Notes: generated by a model not told the origin, from the sequence alone. A DNA stretch of 64,000 nucleotides from Haemophilus parainfluenzae (GCF_014931275.1 NZ_CP063110.1:457001-521000), one strand, 5' to 3'; counted from the first letter of the stretch, positions 44,970 through 55,630 are shown. Made by a program: numbers and translations.

Positions 44970-46418
44970 ATGTCAGAAATTACCACATTACAACCGCAAT
45001 TACTTTGGAAATGGTTTGATCAAATTTGTGCGATTCCACATCCTTCTCATCACGAAGATGCGCTCGCGACCTTTATTGTCAACTGGGCGAAAGAAAAACA
45101 ATTTTTTGCCGAGCGTGATGAAGCCGGTAATGTATTAATTCGTAAACCTGCCACAGCAGGTATGGAAAAAAGCCAACCTGTTGTGTTACAAGCACATTTA
45201 GATATGGTTCCGCAAGCGAATGAAGGCAATCCACATAACTTCGCTCAAGACCCAATTCGCCCTTATATTGATGGGGATTGGGTAAAAGCACAAGGTACCA
45301 CACTTGGCGCAGATAACGGTATCGGTTTAGCCTCTACCTTAGCGGTATTAGAAAGTACCGATATTGCACATCCACCACTTGAAGTGTTACTCACCATGAC
45401 TGAAGAAACCGGCATGGATGGTGCCGTACACCTTCGCCGTAACTGGTTAAAATCGGAAATCTTAATTAATACCGATACCGAAGAAATCGGTGAAATCTAT
45501 ATTGGTTGTGCTGGTGGGGTAAATGCGAATGTTGAGCTACCTGTTCACCGTGAAACCAATTCATTCAGCCATACTTTGCAAATTAACTTAAAAGGTTTAC
45601 GTGGCGGTCACTCTGGTTGTGATATTCACACCACACGCGCGAATGCAATTAAAGTTTTAGCACGCTTATTAGCAAAACTCTCACAAAATCAACCGCATTT
45701 TGCCCTTGCAGAAATTCGTGGAGGCTCAATTCGTAATGCAATTCCACGTGAAGCCGCCGCAACCATTTGCTTCAATCATGATGTAGAAAGCGTAAAAAGT
45801 GCGGTAAAAAATTTTGAAGTTTTATTGAAAGAAGAGCTTGCTATCGCTGAACCAAACTTAACCTTAACCGCTGAGCTAGTTGAAAATCCACAACAAACCT
45901 TCACGCTTGAAACCACCAAAAAAGTGATTAATTTGCTGAACGTCTTACCAAATGGCGTAATCCGCAACAGTGATGTCATCAAAAATGTCGTGGAGAGCTC
46001 GTTAAGCATTGGTGTATTAAAAACCCTTGAAGATAAAATCAAAGGTACGATTCTTATTCGTTCGCTTATTGAAAGTGGTAAAGAGTATGTAGAAGAAACC
46101 TTAACTTCACTCGCTGAACTCACTGGTGCAACGGTTGAATTCTCAGGTTCTTACCCTGGTTGGAAACCGGTAAACGACACGGCAATTTTAGCCTTAATGA
46201 AAAAACATTATGCAGAAATGCTTGGCAAAGAGCCTGTTATTAAAGTGATTCATGCAGGGCTTGAATGTGGCTTATTGAAAGAACATTATCCAAATATTGA
46301 TATGATTTCTGTGGGGCCAACTATTCGTAATGCGCATTCGCCTGATGAAAAAGTCCAAATTTCAACAGTACAAACTTACTGGGAATTACTCACCAAAGTC
46401 TTAGCAGACATTAAATAA
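44970..46418 (+). CDS. pepD: Aminoacyl-histidine dipeptidase (peptidase D)
   Basis: 482 residues, M20 family. Metal site blocks [28 protein letters not shown] and [10 protein letters not shown] are intact; a lid domain with [14 protein letters not shown] lies in the middle. It hydrolyses carnosine-type and other Xaa-His dipeptides. AAAAGGAG precedes the start. Confidence 0.95.
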   Translation: MSEITTLQPQLLWKWFDQICAIPHPSHHEDALATFIVNWAKEKQFFAERDEAGNVLIRKPATAGMEKSQPVVLQAHLDMVPQANEGNPHNFAQDPIRPYIDGDWVKAQGTTLGADNGIGLASTLAVLESTDIAHPPLEVLLTMTEETGMDGAVHLRRNWLKSEILINTDTEEIGEIYIGCAGGVNANVELPVHRETNSFSHTLQINLKGLRGGHSGCDIHTTRANAIKVLARLLAKLSQNQPHFALAEIRGGSIRNAIPREAAATICFNHDVESVKSAVKNFEVLLKEELAIAEPNLTLTAELVENPQQTFTLETTKKVINLLNVLPNGVIRNSDVIKNVVESSLSIGVLKTLEDKIKGTILIRSLIESGKEYVEETLTSLAELTGATVEFSGSYPGWKPVNDTAILALMKKHYAEMLGKEPVIKVIHAGLECGLLKEHYPNIDMISVGPTIRNAHSPDEKVQISTVQTYWELLTKVLADIK

Positions 46419-46429
46419 TCCATAAATAA

Positions 46430-46465
46430 AAAGGGCTAAATATTACATTTAGCCCTTTATTTTTT
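46430..46465. terminator. Bidirectional terminator between pepD and htpX
   Basis: AAAGGGCTAAAT (46430-46441) and ATTTAGCCCTTT (46447-46458), 5-base loop, T-run on both strands. It serves both convergent genes. Confidence 0.85.
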
Positions 46466-46470
46466 ATCTT

Positions 46471-47319
46471 TTATAAATTACGTAATGCTTCGATACGTTT
46501 TTCAAGTGGAGGATGGCTCATAAAGAGTTCGCTACGTTTGCCGTTAATCATAAAGGCATTAAGTGAACCTTCCATCTCTTGCGGCTCATGAATTTGTTGT
46601 AAACGTTGCAATGCCGCAATCATTTTTTCTTTACCAACAAGTTGTGCAGAACCTGCATCTGCACGGTATTCACGATAGCGTGAGAACCACATCGCGATAA
46701 TGCTCGCTAAAATACCAAACAAGATTTCTAACACCATTGAGACTAAGAAGTAAATGCCTGAACTACGACTTTCTTCATCGCCATTACGAGAACTTGCCAC
46801 CACATTAGCAATCACACGAGATAAGAAAATTACAAAGGTATTCAATACGCCTTGTAATAAAGTCATGGTCACCATATCACCGTTCGCGATGTGTGAGACC
46901 TCGTGAGCCAATACCGCTTCAGCTTCTTCTTCCGTCATGGAGTTTAATAAACCGGTACTAATCGCTACTAAAGAATTATTTTTAGTCGCACCTGTAGCAA
47001 AAGCATTCGCATCATTAGAATGGTAAATCGCCACATCTGGCATTGGGATGCCTGCTTGTTGTGCTTGACGGCGTACAGTTTCTACTAACCAACGCTCAGC
47101 TTGATTACGTGGTTCAGTAATCACTTCCGCACCCACAGAGCGCAATGCCATGGTTTTTGATAAGAATAATGAAATTAATGATCCGGCAAAACCGAAAAGC
47201 ATCGCCATAATTAAAATGCCACCTGTACTATTTCCTGCAATACCGGTCACATTTAAAATAATCCCTAACACAAGCATCACAGCAAAGTTAGTGGCTAAAA
47301 ATAAAAGGATTCGCATCAT
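46471..47319 (-). CDS. htpX: Heat-shock membrane protease HtpX
   Basis: 282 residues, M48B zinc metalloprotease: four membrane helices, HEVSH active site (about 140), third ligand in the [11 protein letters not shown] segment. It degrades misfolded membrane proteins. The ATG at 47319 has GAGGA at good spacing; the second ATG at 47316 is the alternative. Confidence 0.94.
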   Translation of the reverse strand: MMRILLFLATNFAVMLVLGIILNVTGIAGNSTGGILIMAMLFGFAGSLISLFLSKTMALRSVGAEVITEPRNQAERWLVETVRRQAQQAGIPMPDVAIYHSNDANAFATGATKNNSLVAISTGLLNSMTEEEAEAVLAHEVSHIANGDMVTMTLLQGVLNTFVIFLSRVIANVVASSRNGDEESRSSGIYFLVSMVLEILFGILASIIAMWFSRYREYRADAGSAQLVGKEKMIAALQRLQQIHEPQEMEGSLNAFMINGKRSELFMSHPPLEKRIEALRNL

Positions 47320-47400
47320 AATAAAGTTCCTCAATAAAATAGAAAGTAAACACTGCAATAATGGAGAATTTTTTACAAAATTCAAGGTTAAACAAATAAT

Positions 47401-47967
47401 TTATTGTAAATCTTCTAAGGTATTACAATTTACAAATCGTCCTTCTTGTTCGTCAAATTGGACAGCAACCGCGCCATTTTTGTTCATAAATTGTAATAAA
47501 CGACGTTCACCCTCGTTTAAATAGGCGCGTAACTTCTCTTTAAGCTGAACGGACATTAAACAAAATGTCGGGTGTTCACGCTCTTTATCTTTTGCATAAG
47601 CCATTAAAGTGCGGTCATTTTTAACCGCACTTTTTAGTTTTTCTAATAAGTTTTGTGGAAAATACGGGCTATCGCAGGGCACAAAAAGCACAAAATCCGT
47701 TTTAGCTTGTTCGAGTGCTGTTAACATACCGCTCAATGGTCCCTGAAAATCAGGCAATTCATCTGAAAATACAGGAAACCCCCATTGTGCATATTCCGCA
47801 TGGTGACGATTAGCATTAATTGAAATATCAACCACTTGAGGTTGTAAGCGATCAATCACATGGCTAATTAATGGTTTATTTTGTAAAAGCTGCAAGCCTT
47901 TATCCGCACCATTCATCCTCCGCGCTTTTCCTCCCGCCAAAATAACCGCACTTATTGTGTATTTCAT
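47401..47967 (-). CDS. mobA: Molybdenum cofactor guanylyltransferase MobA
   Basis: 188 residues with AVILAGGKARRMNGADKGLQLL (nucleotide-binding start) and FVLFVPCDSPYFP. Transfers GMP to molybdopterin. Divergent from yihD-dsbA, as in enterobacteria. Two uptake signals lie inside the gene near 47607 and 47626, in opposite orientation. Confidence 0.94.
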   Translation of the reverse strand: MKYTISAVILAGGKARRMNGADKGLQLLQNKPLISHVIDRLQPQVVDISINANRHHAEYAQWGFPVFSDELPDFQGPLSGMLTALEQAKTDFVLFVPCDSPYFPQNLLEKLKSAVKNDRTLMAYAKDKEREHPTFCLMSVQLKEKLRAYLNEGERRLLQFMNKNGAVAVQFDEQEGRFVNCNTLEDLQ

Positions 47968-48033
47968 ATTTTCTTATTGCCTTATTTGAAGTATGATCTA
48001 GCCTTATTTTTCTCCATTTAAAAGGAAATAGCA

Positions 48034-48300
48034 ATGAAATGTAAGCGTTTAAATGAAGTATTGGAACTTTTACAACCTTATTGGTCTAAAGACCCAGATC
48101 TGAGCTTGTTACAAATTTTGCAAAAAATTGCTGATGAAGCAGGTTTTGATAAACCCGTAGCAGAATTATCTGATGAAGTAATTATTTATCATTTAAAAAT
48201 GCACGGCACAGATAAACTTGAGCCAATCCCTGGCATCAAAAAAGATTATGAAGAAGATTTTAAAACCGCATTGTTAAAAGCACGCGGAATTATTAAATAA
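48034..48300 (+). CDS. yihD: YihD family protein (DUF1040)
   Basis: 88 residues, soluble, helical; [25 protein letters not shown] and [12 protein letters not shown] are the conserved segments. Function unknown. Ten bases before dsbA; E. coli has the kinase gene srkA between them, absent here. Confidence 0.92.
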   Translation: MKCKRLNEVLELLQPYWSKDPDLSLLQILQKIADEAGFDKPVAELSDEVIIYHLKMHGTDKLEPIPGIKKDYEEDFKTALLKARGIIK

Positions 48301-48309
48301 GGAAAACAA

Positions 48310-48915
48310 ATGAAAAAAGTTTTATTTTTACTCGGTGCTTTATTTTCATTTAATGCATTCGCAGCCAACCTAGAAGAAGGCAAACAATACGTTCAAGTAA
48401 GTCAAACGGCTTCTGCACAACCAGAAGTGATTGAATTTTTCTCTTTCTACTGCCCACATTGTTATGCCTTTGAAATGGAATACCACATTCCAAAACAAGT
48501 TGCTGAAGGCTTACCACAAGGCACTGAATTTAAACAATATCACGTTAACTTCTTAGGTCGTCAATCTGAAAACCTCACTCGTGCATGGGCATTAGCGATG
48601 GCTCTTGGTGCAGAAAGCAAAGTGAAAGCACCTTTATTCGAAGCCGCACAGCAAGATAAATTAAGCTCAATGGACGATATTCGCAAAATCTTCATTGATA
48701 ACGGGGTTACAGCTGAACAATTTGATAACAACATCAACAGCTTTGCTGTAAACGGTTTAGTGAATAAGCAAGTAAATGCAGCGGAACAGTTTCAAGTACG
48801 TGGCGTACCTGATTTCTATGTCAATGGCAAATACCGTGTAAACCCTGAAGGCTTAAATTACGACGATTTCGTCAAAGATTATGTAGAAACCGTGAAAGGT
48901 TTATTGCAAAAATAA
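48310..48915 (+). CDS. dsbA: Thiol:disulfide interchange protein DsbA
   Basis: 201 residues, signal peptide of 19 residues ending FAA. Thioredoxin fold with active site Cys48-Pro-His-Cys51, an inserted helical domain, and the cis-proline in VRGVPDF. It introduces disulfides into periplasmic proteins. Confidence 0.97.
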   Translation: MKKVLFLLGALFSFNAFAANLEEGKQYVQVSQTASAQPEVIEFFSFYCPHCYAFEMEYHIPKQVAEGLPQGTEFKQYHVNFLGRQSENLTRAWALAMALGAESKVKAPLFEAAQQDKLSSMDDIRKIFIDNGVTAEQFDNNINSFAVNGLVNKQVNAAEQFQVRGVPDFYVNGKYRVNPEGLNYDDFVKDYVETVKGLLQK

Positions 48916-48968
48916 AAAAAAATTGGTTTAATGCCTGCCGTTTTTAAATATAAAGAAGAGAGATGATT

Positions 48969-49304
48969 ATGGCTGCTAGTTTCAGTGTTACTCGTCGTTT
49001 TTTTGACGACAAAAACTACCCACGCGGATTTTCCCGTCACGGTGATTATACAATCAAAGAATCCCAAGTGTTAGAGCAATATGGTCAAGCGTTTAAAGCA
49101 TTAGATTCAGGCGAGCGCAAGCCAGCGACAAAAGAAGAAAAAGAATTTGTTGCTTTTTGCCGTGGTGAACGTGCACCGGAAACTTTCTTCGAAAAAACGT
49201 GGAATAAATATCGTACTCGCATTAACACAACAAAACGTGTTTACACCTTATCAGGTGATGTGAGCGAAGCGGCTTCTGGCGGCGAAGATTATTCTGGCGA
49301 ATAA
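48969..49304 (+). CDS. maoP: Macrodomain Ori organisation protein MaoP (YifE)
   Basis: 111 residues from [12 protein letters not shown] at 48969, by comparison with E. coli YifE. Conserved [20 protein letters not shown] and FCRGERAP. In E. coli MaoP acts with the maoS site to organise the Ori macrodomain. I could not identify a maoS-like site here. Confidence 0.9.
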   Translation: MAASFSVTRRFFDDKNYPRGFSRHGDYTIKESQVLEQYGQAFKALDSGERKPATKEEKEFVAFCRGERAPETFFEKTWNKYRTRINTTKRVYTLSGDVSEAASGGEDYSGE

Positions 49305-49312
49305 TACATTTT

Positions 49313-49346
49313 AAAAGGCAGGCAGAAGCTTGCCTTTTGCTTTTTT
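49313..49346 (+). terminator. Terminator after maoP
   Basis: AAAAGGCAGGC (49313-49323) and GCTTGCCTTTT (49328-49338) with one non-canonical pair and an AGAA loop, then GC and six T. Confidence 0.7.
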
Positions 49347-49405
49347 ACTCAATCCCCATGCTTGCCAAGGGCTGTGGGATATTTATCATTCAAACGTAAA
49401 CATCA

Positions 49406-50497
49406 ATGCAACTACCCATTTCCCAATATACCGAACTCCTGCAAAAAAAGACTGAAAAGCTGACCGCACTTTTACAGCCCTTTAACGCCCCAGAAATAGC
49501 CGTGTTTGATTCGCCGACTAGCCATTATCGGATGCGTGCAGAATTTCGTATTTGGCATGATAAAGGCGATTTTTATCACATCATGTTTGATCAAAGTACC
49601 TTACAACGCTATCGAGTGGATGAGTTCCCGATTGCCAGCGAACTGATCAATCGCATGATGAAAACCTTACTGCCATTGTTAAAAATGCAGGAAGTATTAC
49701 ATAAAAAACTGTTCCAAATTGATTATTTGAGCACGCTCAGCAATAAGATTATTGTAAGCCTGCTTTACCACAAGCAACTTACGGAAGAATGGCAAAGCGC
49801 TGCTACACGCTTAAAAGAAGAATTACAACAACTTGGTTTTGATGTGCAGCTGATTGGTCGAGCGAGTAAACAAAAAATCTGTTTAGAGCAGGATTTTGTC
49901 GATGAAGTGTTACCGGTGAAAGGGCGTAATTATGTTTATCGCCAAGTGGAAAACAGCTTTACTCAGCCTAATGCAGCGGTGAATTGCAAGATGTTGGAAT
50001 GGGCGATTGATTGCACTCAAGGTTCTCAAGGCGATTTATTAGAGCTGTATTGTGGCAACGGCAATTTCTCTATCGCCCTTGCACAAAACTTCCGCAAAGT
50101 CCTTGCTACCGAAATCGCCAAGCCATCCGTTGCTGCCGCACAATTTAATATTGCGGAAAATGGTATAGATAATCTACAAATTATCCGTATGTCAGCAGAA
50201 GAGTTTACTCAAGCAATGAACGGCGTACGTGAGTTTAATCGCTTAAAAGGCATTGATTTAAAAGCCTATCAATGCAATACGATTTTTGTGGATCCACCAC
50301 GAGCAGGGCTTGACCCTGACACGGTAAAACTGGTGCAGAATTACGATCGTATTTTGTATATTTCCTGCAATCCTCATACCCTTTGTGAGAATTTGCAAAC
50401 CCTAAGCCAAACCCACCGCATTGAAAAAGCGGCGCTGTTTGATCAATTCCCTTACACAGATCATATGGAAAGCGGCGTATGGCTGGTGAGAAAATAA
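49406..50497 (+). CDS. trmA: tRNA (uracil-5-)-methyltransferase TrmA
   Basis: 363 residues. SAM site [27 protein letters not shown] and the nucleophilic Cys in [10 protein letters not shown], followed by the catalytic Glu in DHMESGVWL. Makes m5U54 in tRNA. The 3' end overlaps rsmJ by 19 bases. Confidence 0.96.
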   Translation: MQLPISQYTELLQKKTEKLTALLQPFNAPEIAVFDSPTSHYRMRAEFRIWHDKGDFYHIMFDQSTLQRYRVDEFPIASELINRMMKTLLPLLKMQEVLHKKLFQIDYLSTLSNKIIVSLLYHKQLTEEWQSAATRLKEELQQLGFDVQLIGRASKQKICLEQDFVDEVLPVKGRNYVYRQVENSFTQPNAAVNCKMLEWAIDCTQGSQGDLLELYCGNGNFSIALAQNFRKVLATEIAKPSVAAAQFNIAENGIDNLQIIRMSAEEFTQAMNGVREFNRLKGIDLKAYQCNTIFVDPPRAGLDPDTVKLVQNYDRILYISCNPHTLCENLQTLSQTHRIEKAALFDQFPYTDHMESGVWLVRK

Positions 50498-51246
50498 AAA
50501 TTCAACTGCTTGCCGAAGCGGGAACATTGTCAGAATTGACCGCACTTTGTTCCCCTTTTGGTATCGAGCATTGTACTGAAAGTCCGCTTGCATTGGTGCG
50601 AACCGAAACCCACCTTACCCTGCGTAAACTGGATGAGCCTAAATTGGGCGATGTGTTTGTGGATTTCGTAGTTGGTGCAATGGCCCATCGTCGTAAATTT
50701 GGCGGTGGACGTGGTGAAGCTATTGCCAAAGCTGTAGGCATTAAAGGCGCAGAATTGCTGAGCGTGATTGATGCCACAGCCGGACTTGGTCGAGATGCCT
50801 TTGTTCTAGCTTCTATCGGTTGCCAAGTGCGTTTAGTAGAACGTCATCCTGTAGTATATTTGCTATTGCAGGATGGTCTCAACCGCGCCTATCAGGATAC
50901 AGAAATAGGCGAAATGATGCAACAAAATATGCGCTTACTAGATGTTCATCATATTGCCGAACTCAATCCACAAACCGAGAGTGCCGATGTGGTGTATTTG
51001 GATCCAATGTATCCGCACAAACAAAAATCAGCCCTAGTTAAAAAAGAAATGCGTGTATTCCAACATTTGGTTGGTGCCGATTTGGATGCCGATGAGCTCT
51101 TGACACCTGCGTTACAATTAGCCCGTAAACGTGTGGTGGTAAAACGTCCTGATTATGCGGAATTTTTAGCGCAAAAAGCGCCCCATGTTAGTCGTGAAAC
51201 CAAAAATCACCGCTTTGATATTTATATGGGAGAAGCGCAATGCTAA
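50479..51246 (+). CDS. rsmJ: 16S rRNA (guanine1516-N2)-methyltransferase RsmJ
   Basis: 255 residues. [17 protein letters not shown] motif [16 protein letters not shown] and [22 protein letters not shown] are RsmJ hallmarks. It methylates G1516 of 16S rRNA. Overlaps trmA upstream and rseC downstream, so the three genes form an operon. Confidence 0.95.
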   Translation: MAGEKIKIQLLAEAGTLSELTALCSPFGIEHCTESPLALVRTETHLTLRKLDEPKLGDVFVDFVVGAMAHRRKFGGGRGEAIAKAVGIKGAELLSVIDATAGLGRDAFVLASIGCQVRLVERHPVVYLLLQDGLNRAYQDTEIGEMMQQNMRLLDVHHIAELNPQTESADVVYLDPMYPHKQKSALVKKEMRVFQHLVGADLDADELLTPALQLARKRVVVKRPDYAEFLAQKAPHVSRETKNHRFDIYMGEAQC

Positions 51247-51680
51247 AAGAAAGTGCAATTGTGATGAGCTATGATGCGAAAACAGGTCTTGCTAAAGTGA
51301 AATGTCAATCACAAAGCGCCTGTGGAGCTTGTTCAGCTAGAGAAGCCTGTGGAACAGCTTCCCTTTCTGAGCTTAACGGAAAACGAGGCGAACATATCTT
51401 CACGCTAGAAACCATCACGCCACTCCGTGCAGGCCAAATGGTAGAAATCGGTCTAGAAGAAAAATCCATGTTATTTTCTGCATTGTTAATGTATATCGTG
51501 CCGCTTTTCACTCTATTGGTTGCAACATTGCTTTCTAGCTATATCAGTGAAAATGAGATCATCCGTGCGATTTTAATCTTTATGTTGACCGCACTTTCCT
51601 TTGTGATGGTTAAACGTTACACCCTAAAACTCGGCCAACAAACGGAATTTCAGCCTGTTTTGTTGAGAGTGTTGTCCTAA
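51240..51680 (+). CDS. rseC: SoxR-reducing / sigma-E regulatory protein RseC
   Basis: 146 residues. The N-terminal cytoplasmic part has a Cys cluster ([17 protein letters not shown], about 21-37) that resembles a metal or Fe-S site; two membrane helices lie at about 78-97 and 103-121. In enterobacteria rseC follows rseB; here it is 24 kb away, overlapping rsmJ by seven bases. Confidence 0.92.
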   Translation: MLKESAIVMSYDAKTGLAKVKCQSQSACGACSAREACGTASLSELNGKRGEHIFTLETITPLRAGQMVEIGLEEKSMLFSALLMYIVPLFTLLVATLLSSYISENEIIRAILIFMLTALSFVMVKRYTLKLGQQTEFQPVLLRVLS

Positions 51681-51684
51681 ATAA

Positions 51685-51726
51685 AAAGAGCGGTTGAAAA
51701 CAATTAAATTTTCAACCGCTCTTTTA
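51685..51726. terminator. Strong terminator after rseC
   Basis: Perfect 17-base arms, 51685-51701 and 51710-51726, containing GAGCGGTTG and its complement, with an 8-base loop. T-run on plus and A-run before it give bidirectional character between rseC and potE. Confidence 0.85.
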
Positions 51727-51754
51727 TACTTTAAGCTTATTACTACTCGAAAGA

Positions 51755-51786
51755 GCCTACATGAAGATGTAGGCTTTTCTTTTTTA
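51755..51786 (+). terminator. Second terminator between rseC and potE
   Basis: AGCCTACAT (51755-51763) and ATGTAGGCT (51768-51776), GAAG loop, then TTTTC and T-run. Oriented for plus-strand transcripts. Confidence 0.7.
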
Positions 51787-51787
51787 A

Positions 51788-53104
51788 TTAAGCTTGAGAT
51801 TTTTTAAGGTCAAATTTGTAAGAAACAAAACCATACAATGTCCAACCGATAAAGGTCACAATTGAACCGTATAACATCGCTTGTTCACCTGCAGCATAAA
51901 GCGCATAGATACTATAGACTGAACCAATAAAGGCAACAAGAACAGTTTTTTTGTGTTTTTGTTGAGGAGCATTTTCAGTTTTCAGCAATACGTCAAGTGC
52001 AGCCATTGAGAGCAAGTATGGAATAACGTTTGTTACTACCGCGAGGTCCACCAGCACATTGAATTGTTTATTTAATGATGGGCTGATTGTCATTAATGAT
52101 AGTAATGTTTGTAACGCAGTGATAGTTACCATACCAACGATTGGTGCATCTTTGCTAGTAACTTTTTTGAAGAATGCTGGGAAATAACCTTCTTCCGCTG
52201 AAGATTTGAATACTTGAGCAATAGTGAACTGCCAACCTAATAATGAACCGAAACAAGACATCACCATTAAGCCCATGATGACTTTACCGATTGTTTCATC
52301 AAACATATGAGCAAAGGCTAAACCGAACGGTGCAGTTGAGTTAGCAAGTTCAAGGTTAGGAACAATACCTGCGATCACGTTAGTTGAAACGATATAAATT
52401 ACTGCCGCACCTAAAGTACCACCAAGTACCGCAATTGGTACGTTTTTCTCTGGATTTTCAACCGCATCAGAGTTCGCACAAGCAGACTCTAACCCTAAGA
52501 ATGCCCATAATGTCATTGAAATAGATACACCGATCGCTTCAAAAGTAGGCACATTGTGTGGGTTCCAAGAATTTACATACATTGAACCATCAAACCATTT
52601 CCAACCGATGATTGAAATACCCACCACAGGAATAATTACACCCCAAATGGTGAATGAACTGATGTTACCCGTAATTCTTGCGCCACCGAAGTTAAGAACA
52701 GTCGCAAGCCAAAGAGTGAAGATCGTCCATAATGCGATAGAAAGTGGAGAAAGGGTTGCACCGAGGAACTCTGAACCATAACCAACAGCAGAAATCGCAA
52801 TCGCAGTATTCGCAATAACTAACGACACACCATAAGTATAGTTTGCCATGAAGTTACCCGCTTTACCGAAAGAGTATTCAGCATAGCCACCCATACCACC
52901 AGATTTTCTACTAAACATACCGCATTGTGCGAATGCATAAGCTAAGGCTGTTGAACCAACTGCGGTTACAAGCCAAGAAACGATAGAAATAGTCCCAATT
53001 TCGGCTAATTTGGTCGGTAACATAATGATACCTGAACCCATCATATTAACCATAGTCAGAATGGTGAGTTGAACCACACCAATTTTATTACTTTTAGCAC
53101 TCAT
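51788..53104 (-). CDS. potE: Putrescine-ornithine antiporter PotE
   Basis: 438 residues, twelve membrane segments of the APC superfamily. GSGIIMLPTKLAEIG at helix 1 and GLESACANSDAVENPEKNVP at the helix 6-7 region match PotE. Exchanges external ornithine for internal putrescine. Follows speF by 105 bases, with a hairpin ending right before its Shine-Dalgarno. Confidence 0.95.
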   Translation of the reverse strand: MSAKSNKIGVVQLTILTMVNMMGSGIIMLPTKLAEIGTISIVSWLVTAVGSTALAYAFAQCGMFSRKSGGMGGYAEYSFGKAGNFMANYTYGVSLVIANTAIAISAVGYGSEFLGATLSPLSIALWTIFTLWLATVLNFGGARITGNISSFTIWGVIIPVVGISIIGWKWFDGSMYVNSWNPHNVPTFEAIGVSISMTLWAFLGLESACANSDAVENPEKNVPIAVLGGTLGAAVIYIVSTNVIAGIVPNLELANSTAPFGLAFAHMFDETIGKVIMGLMVMSCFGSLLGWQFTIAQVFKSSAEEGYFPAFFKKVTSKDAPIVGMVTITALQTLLSLMTISPSLNKQFNVLVDLAVVTNVIPYLLSMAALDVLLKTENAPQQKHKKTVLVAFIGSVYSIYALYAAGEQAMLYGSIVTFIGWTLYGFVSYKFDLKKSQA

Positions 53105-53112
53105 AATTTATA

Positions 53113-53158
53113 CTCCTTAAAGTGCGGTCAAAAAATCAGATGTTTTTAACCGCACTTT
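53113..53158 (-). promoter_or_regulatory. Uptake-signal hairpin abutting the potE Shine-Dalgarno
   Basis: On the mRNA, AAAGTGCGGT (53158-53149) pairs with ACCGCACTTT (53128-53119), and the Shine-Dalgarno AAGGAG (53118-53113) begins at the next base. There is no T-run, so it is not a good terminator; it may stabilise the mRNA end or tune potE translation. Confidence 0.5.
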
Positions 53159-53209
53159 TTTTGTTTGTGCTGAGAGGGTTATGAGGGAAAACCTCATAAC
53201 CACACTTTA

Positions 53210-55372
53210 TTAATAGTCAGTTAAAACATAGCCATATGCACGAGTACGTCCATCAGGGTCTTTTTGTAAGTAAACCCCTTGGATTTCAGGTGCGAAACCA
53301 GGTAATGTGTTGATACCTTCTTCTAATGCGAGGAAGTATTTTTGTGCAGTCGGACTCCATCTTTCCCCTGGAACCACACATAACACACCTGGAGGATAAG
53401 GTAATGCACCTTCCGCAGCTACGCGACCAACAATGTCAGTTAATGCAACAAGTTCAACTTTGTTACGAACGAATTCAATATTCGCATCGTGTGGATTTAA
53501 TGCATATTCCGGTAATGTTGCTTTGCGGAATAGGTCTTTTTGAAGTTGTTTTACATTGCGGCTTACATAAAGGTCATGCATTTCTTGGCATAATTGACGG
53601 ATTGTGTAACCTTTGTAGCGGTCTTCGTTGTTTTTGTACACAGTTGGCAATACATCTTTTAATAAAGAGTTTTGTTTAATGTGTTTTTCGAACAAGGCAA
53701 TTTGAGCTACCAATGTTTGCATTTTGGTGAGAGTTTCTGCCGGAGTGAGCAAGAATAAGATAGAGTTCAAGTCACATTTTTCCGGAATAATACCGTTTTC
53801 ACGTAAGTAGTTTGCAAGAATGGTTGCTGGAATACCAAAGTCTTCATATTCACCATTTTCTAAGCTGATACCTGGAGTGGTAAGCAAGAATTTACATGGG
53901 TCAACGAAGTATTGTTCATCTGCATAGCCTTCAAATTTATGCCATGTATCAGTTGGGTGGAATTTGAAGAACTCGAGGTTAGTTGCGATTTCTTCTGTGT
54001 CATAATCTTGCCATTTTTTACCTTTTACTGTGGTAGGGATGAATGGACGGATTAAGTCACAATGATTCAACACTAATTTACGTGCTTCGATACCCACTTT
54101 CACACATTCATGCCATAAGCGAAGACCTGCTTCACTACCTTGGATTTTCGCGTTCACATCTAATGTTGCAAACAATGGATAGAACGGACTGGTTGAAGCA
54201 TGTAACATGAAGGCGTTATTGAAACGTTTATGGTTTACATAACGATCTTGACCTTTGATATGTTTATCTTTTTTATGGATTTGTGAAGCTTGTGAGAAAC
54301 CAGCTTGTTGTTTGTGAACAGATTGTGTCACTAAAATACCAGGGTCATTTTCATTTAATTCAAGCAATAATGGAGAGCAATCTTTCATCATTGGAATGAA
54401 TTGTTCATAACCTACCCATGCAGAGTCGAATAAGATGTAATCACAAAGGTGACCGATTTTATCCACAACCTGGCGAGCGTTATAAATCGTACCGTCATAA
54501 GTACCTAATTGGATAACCGCTAAACGGAATGGACGTTTTTGATTTAATTTTTCAGGTGCTACTTCTTTGATTAATGATTTTAAGTAATCTTCTTCAAAAC
54601 AGTGACTATCAATACCACCGATGAAACCAAATGGGTTACGTGCAGTTTCCAAATAAATTGGCGTTGCACCTGCTTGAATTAACGCACCGTGATGGTTTGA
54701 TTTGTGGTTGTTACGGTCAAATAACACTAAATCGCCTGGAGAAAGCACTGCGTTTAATGCTACTTTGTTTGCAGATGAAGTACCATTTAATACGAAGTAA
54801 GTTTTATCTGCATTAAATACTTGAGCGGCATATTTTTGTGCATCACAAGCTGCACCTTCATGAATTAACAAGTCACCTAATTTTACGTCCGCATTACAAA
54901 TATCAGAACGGAAAATATTTTCACCAAAGAAATCGTAAAGGAAACGACCTGCAGGGTGTTTACGGTAGTATTGACCACCTTGGTGTCCTGGACAGTCGAA
55001 AGCGATATTACCCATTTCCACATATTCACTTAACATTTTGAAGAATGGAGGTAACATTTTTTCTTCATAAAGTTTTGCTGCAGTTTCGATTTGGCGGCTA
55101 TAAAGTTTGATGTCATAACCGTTTAAATCTTGGATATGGTAAATAGAATCATAGAATTTTGGATCCACTTGTTGTTCTTCAGTTTGAACAACGAACACTG
55201 GAACACCAAATTTTGTTGCTTGAATTCGACCGAGGTATTCTCCTACATCACCTGAACTTAACACAATAGCCGCAACATCTGTAAAGTCTGTTTTGGCAAT
55301 CTCAACTAATTCTCTATTTGTAGAGAAATATTGTTCAACTTTTGGGCTATATGCAATTTTTAAGTTTGGCAT
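53210..55372 (-). CDS. speF: Inducible ornithine decarboxylase SpeF
   Basis: 720 residues, fold type I PLP decarboxylase: N-terminal wing (about 1-110), core domain with DCPGHQGGQYYRKHP, NGTSSANKVALNAVL, the DSAWVGYEQF aspartate and the PLP lysine in TQSVHKQQAGFSQ (near 350), and C-terminal domain with SPTAQKYFLALEEG. Converts ornithine to putrescine and consumes a proton. It is preceded by the speFL leader peptide at 55623-55730. Confidence 0.96.
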   Translation of the reverse strand: MPNLKIAYSPKVEQYFSTNRELVEIAKTDFTDVAAIVLSSGDVGEYLGRIQATKFGVPVFVVQTEEQQVDPKFYDSIYHIQDLNGYDIKLYSRQIETAAKLYEEKMLPPFFKMLSEYVEMGNIAFDCPGHQGGQYYRKHPAGRFLYDFFGENIFRSDICNADVKLGDLLIHEGAACDAQKYAAQVFNADKTYFVLNGTSSANKVALNAVLSPGDLVLFDRNNHKSNHHGALIQAGATPIYLETARNPFGFIGGIDSHCFEEDYLKSLIKEVAPEKLNQKRPFRLAVIQLGTYDGTIYNARQVVDKIGHLCDYILFDSAWVGYEQFIPMMKDCSPLLLELNENDPGILVTQSVHKQQAGFSQASQIHKKDKHIKGQDRYVNHKRFNNAFMLHASTSPFYPLFATLDVNAKIQGSEAGLRLWHECVKVGIEARKLVLNHCDLIRPFIPTTVKGKKWQDYDTEEIATNLEFFKFHPTDTWHKFEGYADEQYFVDPCKFLLTTPGISLENGEYEDFGIPATILANYLRENGIIPEKCDLNSILFLLTPAETLTKMQTLVAQIALFEKHIKQNSLLKDVLPTVYKNNEDRYKGYTIRQLCQEMHDLYVSRNVKQLQKDLFRKATLPEYALNPHDANIEFVRNKVELVALTDIVGRVAAEGALPYPPGVLCVVPGERWSPTAQKYFLALEEGINTLPGFAPEIQGVYLQKDPDGRTRAYGYVLTDY

Positions 55373-55595
55373 AATGAACTCCTTTATTTATTTTTGACGT
55401 AAAGTTACCCTGCATTATTAATTTTAATAACGCAATAGATTTATTTAGAATAAAACAACCCTCTCTAGATTTTAATAACAAAAACTAAAGTAAGAATTTA
55501 TTTATTTTAAATTAAATAAGATTAAGTTAATTTCACAAAATATTTCTTACCTGTTCTAGGCAATACAAAAATATTCAGAAATTAATCTGTGGATA

Positions 55596-55630
55596 CTCTC
55601 TAAACAGAGAGAACAACTCTGTTTAGAGAG
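55596..55630 (-). promoter_or_regulatory. Perfect 14-base hairpin spanning the speFL stop codon
   Basis: CTCTCTAAACAGAG (55596-55609) and CTCTGTTTAGAGAG (55617-55630), 7-base loop. The speFL stop (55625-55623) lies in the upstream arm of the mRNA hairpin. No T-run follows, so it is not an intrinsic terminator; a ribosome stalled at the speFL stop would occlude it. Confidence 0.7.

Noticed and set aside
55596..55630. Reading the speFL hairpin as an intrinsic terminator
   Set aside because: No T-run follows on the transcribed strand; the following bases are mixed.
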